Assembly (NCBI GenBank): GCA_963753165.1
Contig: CAVWBP010000017.1
Span: 93,435 to 157,434 of the forward strand
Direction of reading: 5' to 3'
DNA from: JAKLQR01 sp963753165
GTDB lineage: Bacteria; Nitrospirota; Thermodesulfovibrionia; Thermodesulfovibrionales; SM23-35
Length of the DNA stretch: 64,000 nucleotides
The position numbers were made by a program, and so were the translations under genes. Below are positions 27,031 through 34,987 of the stretch, one piece after another (position 1 is the first letter of the stretch; each line of letters opens with the position of its first letter). Below the pieces are notes generated by a model, which was given only the letters and a program-made list of their open reading frames with translations, made no database searches and was not told the origin of the DNA.

Positions 27031-27045
27031 CAGCATGAATCTCTT

Positions 27046-28332
27046 TTGTTTAATATCTTATTCAGGATACCGTCTTTGCGTCTGAATCAAAAAAATATAG
27101 CATGCATCCCTGCGATTTCATCCCTTCTCTTCTGTTTTCTGATCGTCTTTGCCTTTACCGGCGTTTCTTTTGCTGAAGAGATCACCGTCGGAATGTCCGC
27201 CGCATTCAAGGGCGCCACGGGAGGTCTCGGGAGCGAACTCTACCGGGGTTCCATGGCATATATAGAACATGTGAACCGGAACGGCGGCATACACGGGAAA
27301 AAACTCAGAATAATCGCATATGATGACGGATATAATCCTGTCCCTGCCATTAAGAATACTATCAGGCTGATCGATGAGGACACATTCCTCCTTTTCGATT
27401 ATGTAGGGACGCCTACCGTTACGAGGATGCTTCCCATTCTGAAAAGTAACGCACAGAAGCATATCTATCTGTTTTTCCCGTTCACCGGCGCACAACCTCA
27501 CAGGCAGCCGCCGTATGACGAATTTGTATTTAATCTGCGCGCCTCATATCAGCAGGAGACAGGGGGTCTGGTAGACAATTTCGTGCGTGAAGGGAGAAAG
27601 AGAATCGCGGTCTTCTATCAGGTCGATGCATACGGGAGAAGCGGCTGGGATGGTGTGCAAAAGACACTTGCCCGGTACGGACTCAGGATAGTGGGAGAAA
27701 CTACCTATCGCAGGGGCACCACGTATTCCGACAGCATGCAAAAGCAGGTTGAAATCCTCAAGGCAACTGATCCCGATGCAATTATTTCCATAGGCGCATA
27801 TGCTGCCTGCGCCGCCTTTATTCGCGATGCGAGGAATTCCGGGCTGAATGTGCCGATAGCGAATGTGTCGTTCGTAGGGACTGAATTCCTTATCAATCTC
27901 CTTTTGGAGGAGGGCAAAAAATCAGGGAAGGACTATACGGAAAACCTCATCAATTCTCAGGTAGTGCCAAGTTATGAGGACACCTCGCTGCCTGCAGTAA
28001 GGGAATACAGGATGCTCATGGACAAATATACAACGAGCCCTCCCATTCATCTATTGGAAAAGGAATACAGGCCGCTGCGTTACAGCTTTGTGAGTTTCGA
28101 AGGGTTTCTCAATGCTAAATTGCTGGTTGGGATTCTCAGAAAAATGGGGAACAATCCTGAACGCTCCGACATCAGGGCTACGGTCGAAGCAATAAGGAAC
28201 CTCGATATCGGCATTGATTCCCTTGTATCATTTGGTCCGGAGAAACATCAGGGATTAGACAAAGTATATTATACAACTGTCAGGAACGGACAGTCTGTTC
28301 CTATCCGGGACTGGTCGGAGTGGAAGAAATAA
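27046..28332 (+). CDS. ABC-type branched-chain amino acid (LivK-like) substrate-binding protein
   Basis: Periplasmic type I binding protein. A signal segment (LLFCFLIVFAFTGVSFA) ends near residue 44, and the mature protein begins EEITVGMSAAFKG. It has typical Peripla_BP_6 features (GSELYRGSMAYIEHVNRNGGIHG, RIIAYDDGYNP, DPDAIISIGAYAACAAFI). No permease or ATPase genes are nearby. It is directly followed, 6 nt later, by a histidine kinase and a response regulator, so it may be a ligand receptor for signalling rather than import. The start is uncertain: TTG at 27046 or 27076; no in-frame ATG precedes the signal. Confidence 0.8.
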   Translation: MFNILFRIPSLRLNQKNIACIPAISSLLFCFLIVFAFTGVSFAEEITVGMSAAFKGATGGLGSELYRGSMAYIEHVNRNGGIHGKKLRIIAYDDGYNPVPAIKNTIRLIDEDTFLLFDYVGTPTVTRMLPILKSNAQKHIYLFFPFTGAQPHRQPPYDEFVFNLRASYQQETGGLVDNFVREGRKRIAVFYQVDAYGRSGWDGVQKTLARYGLRIVGETTYRRGTTYSDSMQKQVEILKATDPDAIISIGAYAACAAFIRDARNSGLNVPIANVSFVGTEFLINLLLEEGKKSGKDYTENLINSQVVPSYEDTSLPAVREYRMLMDKYTTSPPIHLLEKEYRPLRYSFVSFEGFLNAKLLVGILRKMGNNPERSDIRATVEAIRNLDIGIDSLVSFGPEKHQGLDKVYYTTVRNGQSVPIRDWSEWKK

Positions 28333-28338
28333 TCAACC

Positions 28339-30234
28339 ATGTCTAAACTATTCAAGAGAACCCTTATCATCATGATCGTCCTCTTTGCGATTATCGCAAT
28401 GACCACCGCGGTATCAACAGGATGGAATCTCTATAACGATCTTATCGCCGAGTATAAAAGCAAAGGCTCTGCAATTGCAAGGAGCATCGCAAGTTCGAGC
28501 GTTGAGACCCTCCTCAACAGGGAACCGTCCACCGTTCAGGCCATGATAGACCAGTTTACCGAGATTCTGGGAGTATCCTATGTTTTTGTTGTAGACAACC
28601 AGGGGGAAATTATTTCCCATACCTTCGTTCCGATGATTCCCAGGGAAATCATTCAGATTAAAAACTCGACACTGGACACATCCCGCGATGTGAGCATTGA
28701 AGGTAAAGGAGAGTTTATTGACATATCGTTTCCCATTGTGGAGGGAACCGTCGGGGTTGTGCATGTGGGAATGGATAAAGGAATAATCTTTTCACAACTC
28801 CGGGCCGGAATGTTCAGGCAGCTTTCCCTTCTCACCATAATTTTTATTATCAGCGTGGTATTTGCCTATATGTTCGTGAACAAGATTTCGCAGCCGTTGA
28901 ATAAACTTACCGACTACTCGAGAAAGCTTGCATCTCATGACTTTACCGCAACAGTTGACATAAAATCACAGGATGAAATAGGCATGCTCGCAGAAACTAT
29001 GAAATCTATGGCAATGGACCTGAGCGAGGTTTTTGAACGGTATGAACTGGCGCTGAAAGACGCCATCGTAGAACTGCAGGACACCCTCGCATATCTTACC
29101 GCTGTTATCGATAATATGGCCGATGGTCTGCTTGTCACCGACACAGACGGAATTATCAACCATGTAAACCCTGCGCTCTCTCTCATGTTTCATATGCGTG
29201 AAGCTGACATGATCGGGAAGAACTGCAGGGATATTTTCGGAATCGAACTTTTCGAACTTGTCGAAAAGAGCAGAAAACATCCTGACGAGGCATTCACTAC
29301 AGGAATCAAACTCGCCGGTGGGAAGTTTGGACAGGCCGTAGCTACAGGAATACATAAGGATTCTCTGGAAACAGAGGATGTACATGAAAAAGGAATCGGT
29401 TCCGTAATACTCATAAGGGACATCACGGCTGAAAAAGAGATCGATCAGATGAAGACTGATTTTATATCTACCGTATCCCATGAACTGAGAACACCGCTCA
29501 CGTCCGTGCTCGGATTTACCGAAATTATTGAGAAAAGACTCGAAGAAAACATATTTCCCCTTTTAAAACCCATGGACCAGGGGGTAATTGCAACCATCAA
29601 GCGGATACGGAACAACATAAAAATCATCCTTTCCGAAGGAGAACGGCTCACCGCGTTGATTAATGATGTTCTCGATATCTCAAAACTTGAGGCAGGCAAA
29701 GTTGAATGGAAGATGGAAAAAATTCAGGTGCAGGATCTTATTGAGCATGCGCGCTTTGCCACTTCTTCGCTCTTTGAACAGAAGAAACTCGAATTCAGGC
29801 AATATATGGAACCCGGACTTCCTGAAATTGTCGGTGACAGGGACAGACTTATACAGGTACTGATTAATCTCTTTTCGAATGCGGTAAAATTTACTGAACA
29901 GGGGCATATTCTTTGTCAGGCTACCAAATCGAACAACGAGGTCGTGGTGAGTATTGCAGATACAGGCTTTGGCATCATGGAAGAGGACTTGTCATCAGTC
30001 TTTGAGAAATTCAAGCAGGCCGGCGATACACTCACTGATAAGCCGAGGGGTACGGGCCTCGGGTTGCCGATATGCAGGCAGATCATCGAATATCATGGGG
30101 GGAAGATATGGGCAGAGAGCCAACCTGAAAAGGGAAGTATCTTTTCATTCAGCCTTCCGGTTCTGTCGGCTCTTCCCCCGACAGAAGGGAAAGCAGGATT
30201 CTTGCACTATGAAGAGAGCGAAATTCAACCATAA
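28339..30234 (+). CDS. membrane sensor histidine kinase (Cache-like/HAMP/PAS)
   Basis: A 631-residue kinase. TM1 at about 8-30 and TM2 at about 160-180 enclose a periplasmic sensor of about 130 residues resembling a single-Cache fold (VSYVFVVDNQGEIISHTF). A HAMP (about 182-235) and a PAS domain (DNMADGLLVTDTDGIINHVNPA) follow. The HisKA box has His about 381 in TVSHELRTPLT. HATPase boxes are NLFSNAVKFT, DTGFGI and GTGLGLPICRQI. It lies between the binding-protein gene and a single-domain response regulator, making a plausible receptor-kinase-regulator set. Confidence 0.9.
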   Translation: MSKLFKRTLIIMIVLFAIIAMTTAVSTGWNLYNDLIAEYKSKGSAIARSIASSSVETLLNREPSTVQAMIDQFTEILGVSYVFVVDNQGEIISHTFVPMIPREIIQIKNSTLDTSRDVSIEGKGEFIDISFPIVEGTVGVVHVGMDKGIIFSQLRAGMFRQLSLLTIIFIISVVFAYMFVNKISQPLNKLTDYSRKLASHDFTATVDIKSQDEIGMLAETMKSMAMDLSEVFERYELALKDAIVELQDTLAYLTAVIDNMADGLLVTDTDGIINHVNPALSLMFHMREADMIGKNCRDIFGIELFELVEKSRKHPDEAFTTGIKLAGGKFGQAVATGIHKDSLETEDVHEKGIGSVILIRDITAEKEIDQMKTDFISTVSHELRTPLTSVLGFTEIIEKRLEENIFPLLKPMDQGVIATIKRIRNNIKIILSEGERLTALINDVLDISKLEAGKVEWKMEKIQVQDLIEHARFATSSLFEQKKLEFRQYMEPGLPEIVGDRDRLIQVLINLFSNAVKFTEQGHILCQATKSNNEVVVSIADTGFGIMEEDLSSVFEKFKQAGDTLTDKPRGTGLGLPICRQIIEYHGGKIWAESQPEKGSIFSFSLPVLSALPPTEGKAGFLHYEESEIQP

Positions 30235-30254
30235 AAAAACAGAGGTTATTTGCC

Positions 30255-30638
30255 ATGCAGAAAATTCTTATCGTTGACGATGACCCGCTTATCCGCCTTC
30301 TCCTCGAGGAGATATTAACCGATTTCAATGCAAAGGGCATCCAGATATCGAGTGCTGACAACGGACTTACTGCGCTTGAGCTCATCAAGCGTGAAGAACC
30401 GGATATTATCTTCCTTGACGTTATGCTTCCGCAAATGAACGGGTTTGAAGTTTGCAATATCATCAAAAACGATCTTTCCCTGAAACACCTGTATATCATC
30501 ATGCTTACCGCGAAAGGCCAGGAAATCGACAAGAAGAAGGCACATGAATATGGCGCAGACTACTACATTACCAAGCCCTTTACTATTCAGGATGTTATCA
30601 AGAAAGTGAGTGAGGTGCTGGGAGCTTCTTCTCAATAA
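30255..30638 (+). CDS. single-domain response regulator
   Basis: A 127-residue stand-alone receiver. It has acidic DDD at 9-11, phospho-acceptor Asp about 55 in IIFLDVMLPQMNG, Thr in MLTAKG and Lys in ITKPFT. There is no output domain, so it probably acts by protein-protein contact or in a phosphorelay. It follows the histidine kinase by 20 bp and is its likely partner. Confidence 0.9.
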   Translation: MQKILIVDDDPLIRLLLEEILTDFNAKGIQISSADNGLTALELIKREEPDIIFLDVMLPQMNGFEVCNIIKNDLSLKHLYIIMLTAKGQEIDKKKAHEYGADYYITKPFTIQDVIKKVSEVLGASSQ

Positions 30639-30742
30639 GCGGCAAGATACAGGTTAATCTCTGCGGTCGAAACAGTGCCATAAGTCAGGAATTGATCCTC
30701 CATTCCGTGTATCACGGTCATCTGCTCTGGAAAAAAGTTTCG

Positions 30743-30910
30743 CTACGACTTCTTGCTGGTTTTAACGTAAAAAGACGTAAACTTCTTCTCCACATTGTCT
30801 CCGTTGCACGAGGGGCACGCAATCTTAGGCCGTGCCTCGAATTCTTTCAATGACAGAAAGACCGTAAAATCCTTTTTGCAATCTTTGCAGATATATTCAT
30901 ATGCCGGCAT
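30743..30910 (-). CDS. FmdB-type zinc-ribbon protein
   Basis: A small 55-residue protein beginning MPAYEYICKDCKKDF. Its four cysteines form two pairs (CKDC and CPSC), matching the FmdB putative regulatory zinc-ribbon family. The tail is basic (VKTSKKS). GGAGGG lies just upstream of the ATG. The role is unknown; FmdB-like proteins were first linked to formamidase or amidase operons. It stands alone on the minus strand. Confidence 0.85.
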   Translation of the reverse strand: MPAYEYICKDCKKDFTVFLSLKEFEARPKIACPSCNGDNVEKKFTSFYVKTSKKS

Positions 30911-31005
30911 CTTTCCCTCCCTCTCTGAAAAAAAAGAGTTGTGATATTCTTGGAATGTATCCTTTTATTTACCATAAAAAGCACCACAAATCAAGAAGGG
31001 CATGC

Positions 31006-32250
31006 CTAGAGGATTCCTTTGATGTCTTCAGCCTTGACCGGCCCGTGTATCGTGACAGAGAAATATTCTCTCTGGATGAGTCTCTCTGCAAGATTCCTTA
31101 CCTGATCAAGCGTAATTGATTCAATTCCGTTGATTATTTCTTTCGGTGAGTGATACTTGCCGTAATAGATTTCCTGCCGCGCAATGTTGTTCATCCTCCC
31201 GCTCGATGACTCAAGCCCGAGGATAATGTTCCCTTTCAGCTGGTTTTTTGCACGGGCAAGCTCGGTTTCGGTAACAGTATCCTTAAGATCATCAAGCTCG
31301 CTGAGAACCAATTCCAGAACTTCTTTCACCTTTTTCCTGCTTACCCCTGCGTAGACACCCCAGACGCCTGTGTCATGATAAGAGGCGACAAAAGAATAGA
31401 TTGAATACGCGAGTCCTCTCTTCTCCCTTATCTCCTGAAATAGCCGCGAGCTTACCCCTGCACCGAGAATAGTATTCAGGAGAAAAAAAACATACCGTTC
31501 CTTGTTCGACTGAGGGAGCCCCCGAATCCCAAGACAAAGATGGGCCTCGGAAAGCTCTTTATGGTATACCTCAACCTTGCTTCTGAATTCCGGGGTATCA
31601 CCCAGTTCAGGTTCCGAGCCTCTTCTCAGGTTGCCGAGATTTTTACTGAGCAGGGGAATTATCCTGTCATGTTCAATATTGCCCGCGCAGGATATTACGG
31701 TGTCCTTCGTCCCATAGTATTTTCGTATATGAGACAGCAGGTCTTCCCTGGTAAATGACTTTATGGTCTCCCGGCGCCCGAGCACAGACTGTCCAAGACC
31801 AGTAGATCCCCAGATGGTCTGATTTGAAAGATCATGGATATAATCGTCAGGCGTGTCCTCCACCATTTTGATTTCTTCTTTGATCACAGTCTTTTCTTTT
31901 TCGATATCTTCCTCCGGGAATGTTGAGTTGAGAAAAATATCAGACAGCAATTCAAGCCCTTGTTCGAGGTATTCATCGAGCATCTTTATATAGAATGTCG
32001 TATTCTCCCGTGAGGTAAAAGCATTCAATTCTCCTCCGAGGGAATCGATTTCAAAGGAAATATCCTTTGCCGACCGCTTCTTTGTCCCTTTAAAAAACAT
32101 ATGTTCGAGAAAATGAGATATGCCGTTCTTTTCCGTCTTTTCGCTCCTCGAACCTACCTTTACCCATATGCCGATAACGACTGACCGCATATTCTTGAGC
32201 GACTCCATGACTACCGGCAGTCCGTTTTCCAGATATTCTTTTTTAAACAT
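31006..32250 (-). CDS. M16-family zinc metallopeptidase
   Basis: A 414-residue M16B peptidase like the processing peptidases and YmxG. The inverted zinc motif HxxEH is visible as HFLEHMFFKGT (about 45), with the third ligand Glu further on in the KEEIKMVEDTPDD region. It lies downstream of rpsO and pnp, an order also seen in Firmicutes. A hairpin between pnp and this gene may reduce readthrough. Confidence 0.9.
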   Translation of the reverse strand: MFKKEYLENGLPVVMESLKNMRSVVIGIWVKVGSRSEKTEKNGISHFLEHMFFKGTKKRSAKDISFEIDSLGGELNAFTSRENTTFYIKMLDEYLEQGLELLSDIFLNSTFPEEDIEKEKTVIKEEIKMVEDTPDDYIHDLSNQTIWGSTGLGQSVLGRRETIKSFTREDLLSHIRKYYGTKDTVISCAGNIEHDRIIPLLSKNLGNLRRGSEPELGDTPEFRSKVEVYHKELSEAHLCLGIRGLPQSNKERYVFFLLNTILGAGVSSRLFQEIREKRGLAYSIYSFVASYHDTGVWGVYAGVSRKKVKEVLELVLSELDDLKDTVTETELARAKNQLKGNIILGLESSSGRMNNIARQEIYYGKYHSPKEIINGIESITLDQVRNLAERLIQREYFSVTIHGPVKAEDIKGIL

Positions 32251-32320
32251 ATTTTTTCATAATGACACGGTTTATTCCGTTTGTCACTACCCCTAAGGTT
32301 ACCATAGGAAGGAATACACT

Positions 32321-32354
32321 AAAAAAGGGGATATTCACACTTCATCCCCTTTTG
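32321..32354 (-). terminator. terminator downstream of pnp
   Basis: A 10-bp inverted repeat, aaaaggggat (32323-32332) with atcccctttt (32344-32353). On the minus strand it ends in a T run, so it fits an intrinsic terminator or attenuator between pnp and the M16 peptidase gene. Confidence 0.75.
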
Positions 32355-32378
32355 TTTTCCTCCCTGGCAATCCTATCT

Positions 32379-34490
32379 TTATTTTTTTCTTATGGTTTCG
32401 CTTTTCCCGGTATCTTTTTCCCGGAGCGCTTCTTTTCTCGAAAGCCTTATCCTGCCCATCTTGTCTATCTCAATGACCTTGACAAGAACCTCATCGCCTT
32501 CATTGATCTCATCGGTGACGGTTGCGATCCTGTTCTCGGATATCTGGGAGATATGCAGCAATCCTTCGGTCCCTGTAAGAATTTCTACAAAAGCGCCGAA
32601 ATCCATGATCCGTTTGACCTTTCCAAGATATATCCTGCCGAGTTCAGCTTCTGCGGTAATACTGTTAATGATATCTATCGCCTTTTGCGCTGATTCACCG
32701 TCAGGGGAAGCGATGCTGATAATACCGCTGTCTTCTATATTTATTTTGACGCCTGTCTGTTCCACGATTCCCCTGATGACCTTTCCTCCGGTGCCGATTA
32801 CATCACGGATCTTTTCCTGTTTGATCTGCAGGGTAAATATCCTCGGAGCATACTTTGCAATGCTTTCTCTCGGCGCGCTGAGAGTTTCATTCATTTTGTC
32901 GATGATACCGAGCCTGCCCTGTCGTGCCTGGTCAAGCGCCTTCTCCATGATCTCACGGGATATCCCGGCTATTTTTGTATCAAGCTGGAATGCGGTGATG
33001 CCCTTTGCAGTGCCCGTTACTTTAAAATCCATATCTCCGAGATGGTCTTCCAGTCCAAGAATGTCAGTGAGAACAACAACCCTTTCCTCTTCCTTAATGA
33101 GTCCCATGGCAATTCCTGCAACAGGGGATTTTATCGGAACGCCTGCATCCATCAATGCGAGAGTCCCGCCGCATACCGATGCCATTGATGAGGAGCCGTT
33201 CGATTCGAGGATATCGGAAACAATCCTTATCGTATAAGGAAATTCATCCTTCTGGGGGATGACCGCTTTCAATGCTCTTTCTGCAAGCATCCCGTGGCCT
33301 ATTTCCCTCCTGCCCGGAGACCTCAGGTGTTTTACTTCGCCCACGCTGAACGGGGGGAAATTATAATGGAGCATAAATGTTTTGTAGGATTCTCCGTCAA
33401 GGGAATCGATCTTCTGCTCATCTTCAGAAGTGCCGAGGGTCACCACCGCGAGACACTGCGTCTCTCCCCGTATAAAAAGCGCGGACCCGTGGGCTCTGGG
33501 CAGCATACCTACCTCCCCGCTGATCGTCCTTACCGTTGTGTTTGCCCGTCCGTCGGCCCTTTTATTTTCATTGAGAATCATTCCCCTCACAAGGTTTCTC
33601 TCGATGTCATTAAAGACCGCCGCGATATCCCTTGTGATGTCTTTTTCGCCTGTGTTTAACTGCTCAACGACATATTTCAGAACCTCGTCAAGGGCCCTCT
33701 GACGCATAAGTTTGTCAGAGATCGTAATCACATCCTTCATTTTATCGAGGGAAAGCTCTGTGACAGCGCTCTTCAGGCGCTCATCGGTAACAGGCTCTGT
33801 TACCGCACGTTTTTCCCTTCCTGCCAGGGATCTGAATTCATTCTGCACTGCACAGATGCGTTTTATCTCCTGGTGTGCAATATCAAGCGCCTCAAGAAGT
33901 TCAGCCTCTGATATTTCATGAGCCTCGCCTTCCACCATCATCACCGCTTCCTCTGTGCCTGCGACAATAAGGTTCAGGTCACACTCTTCGACCTCCCTCA
34001 CATCCGGGTTGATTACGAATGATCCTGAAACCCTCCCTATCCGTACAGCGCTTACCGGCGCTTTAAAAGGGATGTCCGAGATGACCATGGCTGCTGATAT
34101 ACTGATGATACCGAGGATATCCGCGATGTTCTCATCGCCATAGGAGAGCACATTTACAATGCCCTGGGTCTCATAATAGAACCCCTTGGGGAAAAGCGGT
34201 CTGATCGGCCTGTCGATAAGGCGTGAGGTAAGAATTTCTTTTTCAGTCGGCCTCCCTTCCCTTTTAAAAAACCCGCCGGGAATTTTTCCTGCTGAATATG
34301 CCTTCTCCAGATAATCTACCGTAAGGGGGAAAAAATCCAGACCTTCCTTCGGGACCTTGTCGGATACCGCAGTTGCGAGAACTACTGTATCCCCATATTG
34401 TGCCACCACTGCGCCATCTGCCTGTCTTGCCATCTTGCCAGTCTCGATCGTGAGCTTTCTGCCGCGAACTTCAATTTCAACTTTTTTCAT
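32379..34490 (-). CDS. pnp: polyribonucleotide nucleotidyltransferase (PNPase)
   Basis: Phosphorolytic 3'-5' exoribonuclease. The 703-residue protein has two RNase PH domains, with catalytic-region motifs FFKREGRPTEKEILTSRLID and GDMDFKVTGTAKGITAFQLD. A KH domain (VIGTGGKVIRGIVEQTG) and an S1 domain (GKVKRIMDFGAFVEI) follow. Its ATG overlaps the rpsO stop by one base (TAATG), so the two are coupled, as is common for rpsO-pnp. Confidence 0.97.
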   Translation of the reverse strand: MKKVEIEVRGRKLTIETGKMARQADGAVVAQYGDTVVLATAVSDKVPKEGLDFFPLTVDYLEKAYSAGKIPGGFFKREGRPTEKEILTSRLIDRPIRPLFPKGFYYETQGIVNVLSYGDENIADILGIISISAAMVISDIPFKAPVSAVRIGRVSGSFVINPDVREVEECDLNLIVAGTEEAVMMVEGEAHEISEAELLEALDIAHQEIKRICAVQNEFRSLAGREKRAVTEPVTDERLKSAVTELSLDKMKDVITISDKLMRQRALDEVLKYVVEQLNTGEKDITRDIAAVFNDIERNLVRGMILNENKRADGRANTTVRTISGEVGMLPRAHGSALFIRGETQCLAVVTLGTSEDEQKIDSLDGESYKTFMLHYNFPPFSVGEVKHLRSPGRREIGHGMLAERALKAVIPQKDEFPYTIRIVSDILESNGSSSMASVCGGTLALMDAGVPIKSPVAGIAMGLIKEEERVVVLTDILGLEDHLGDMDFKVTGTAKGITAFQLDTKIAGISREIMEKALDQARQGRLGIIDKMNETLSAPRESIAKYAPRIFTLQIKQEKIRDVIGTGGKVIRGIVEQTGVKINIEDSGIISIASPDGESAQKAIDIINSITAEAELGRIYLGKVKRIMDFGAFVEILTGTEGLLHISQISENRIATVTDEINEGDEVLVKVIEIDKMGRIRLSRKEALREKDTGKSETIRKK

Positions 34491-34759
34491 TATTTCCTTA
34501 TTTCTAACCGCTCAATAACCTTTTCATATCGCTCTTTGTCCGATTGTTTCAGGTAATTCAGCAATTTCCTCCTTTGACTTACGAGTTTCAAGAGACCTCT
34601 CCGTGAATGGTGGTCCTTTTGGTGTGTTTTGAAATGTTCTGTAAGATAAGTGATTCGTGTACTTAACAGTGCTATTTGTACCTCAGGCGAACCGGTGTCG
34701 GTTTCGTGAGTCCTGTAGTCGTCAATGATAGACTGTTTCTGTGACTTGTCGATAGCCAT
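34490..34759 (-). CDS. rpsO: 30S ribosomal protein S15
   Basis: An 89-residue S15 with the family signature TGSPEVQIALLSTRI, LTEHFKTHQKDHHSRRGL and LVSQRRKLLNYL, which contact 16S rRNA helix 22. AAGGTGGTGA precedes the ATG. S15 often represses its own mRNA through a leader structure; the 5' region here is short and I see no clear pseudoknot. Confidence 0.97.
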   Translation of the reverse strand: MAIDKSQKQSIIDDYRTHETDTGSPEVQIALLSTRITYLTEHFKTHQKDHHSRRGLLKLVSQRRKLLNYLKQSDKERYEKVIERLEIRK

Positions 34760-34928
34760 AATTCACCACCTTTCGGGAAATAGTAAACTTTACAATACCA
34801 TAGAACTGTTTCTTCTGTAAAGACAGCGTGTGCGGTCATTTTTGCCAACAGAGGCTTTCAGAATTTCCGGATGATTCCTTTTTTCCGAAAGAATTATTTT
34901 CCGGAATATCTCCCGACAGAGGGACGTA

Positions 34929-34973
34929 AAAAATCCCCCTCACCTGCGCGGTAAGAATGGCAAGGGGGATTTG
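34929..34973 (-). terminator. terminator downstream of ppdK
   Basis: The stem aaatccccct (about 34930-34940) pairs with agggggattt (about 34963-34972). On the minus strand it ends in a T run. It closes the ppdK transcript before the rpsO promoter region. Confidence 0.85.
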
Positions 34974-34987
34974 GTTTTTTTATTCTC

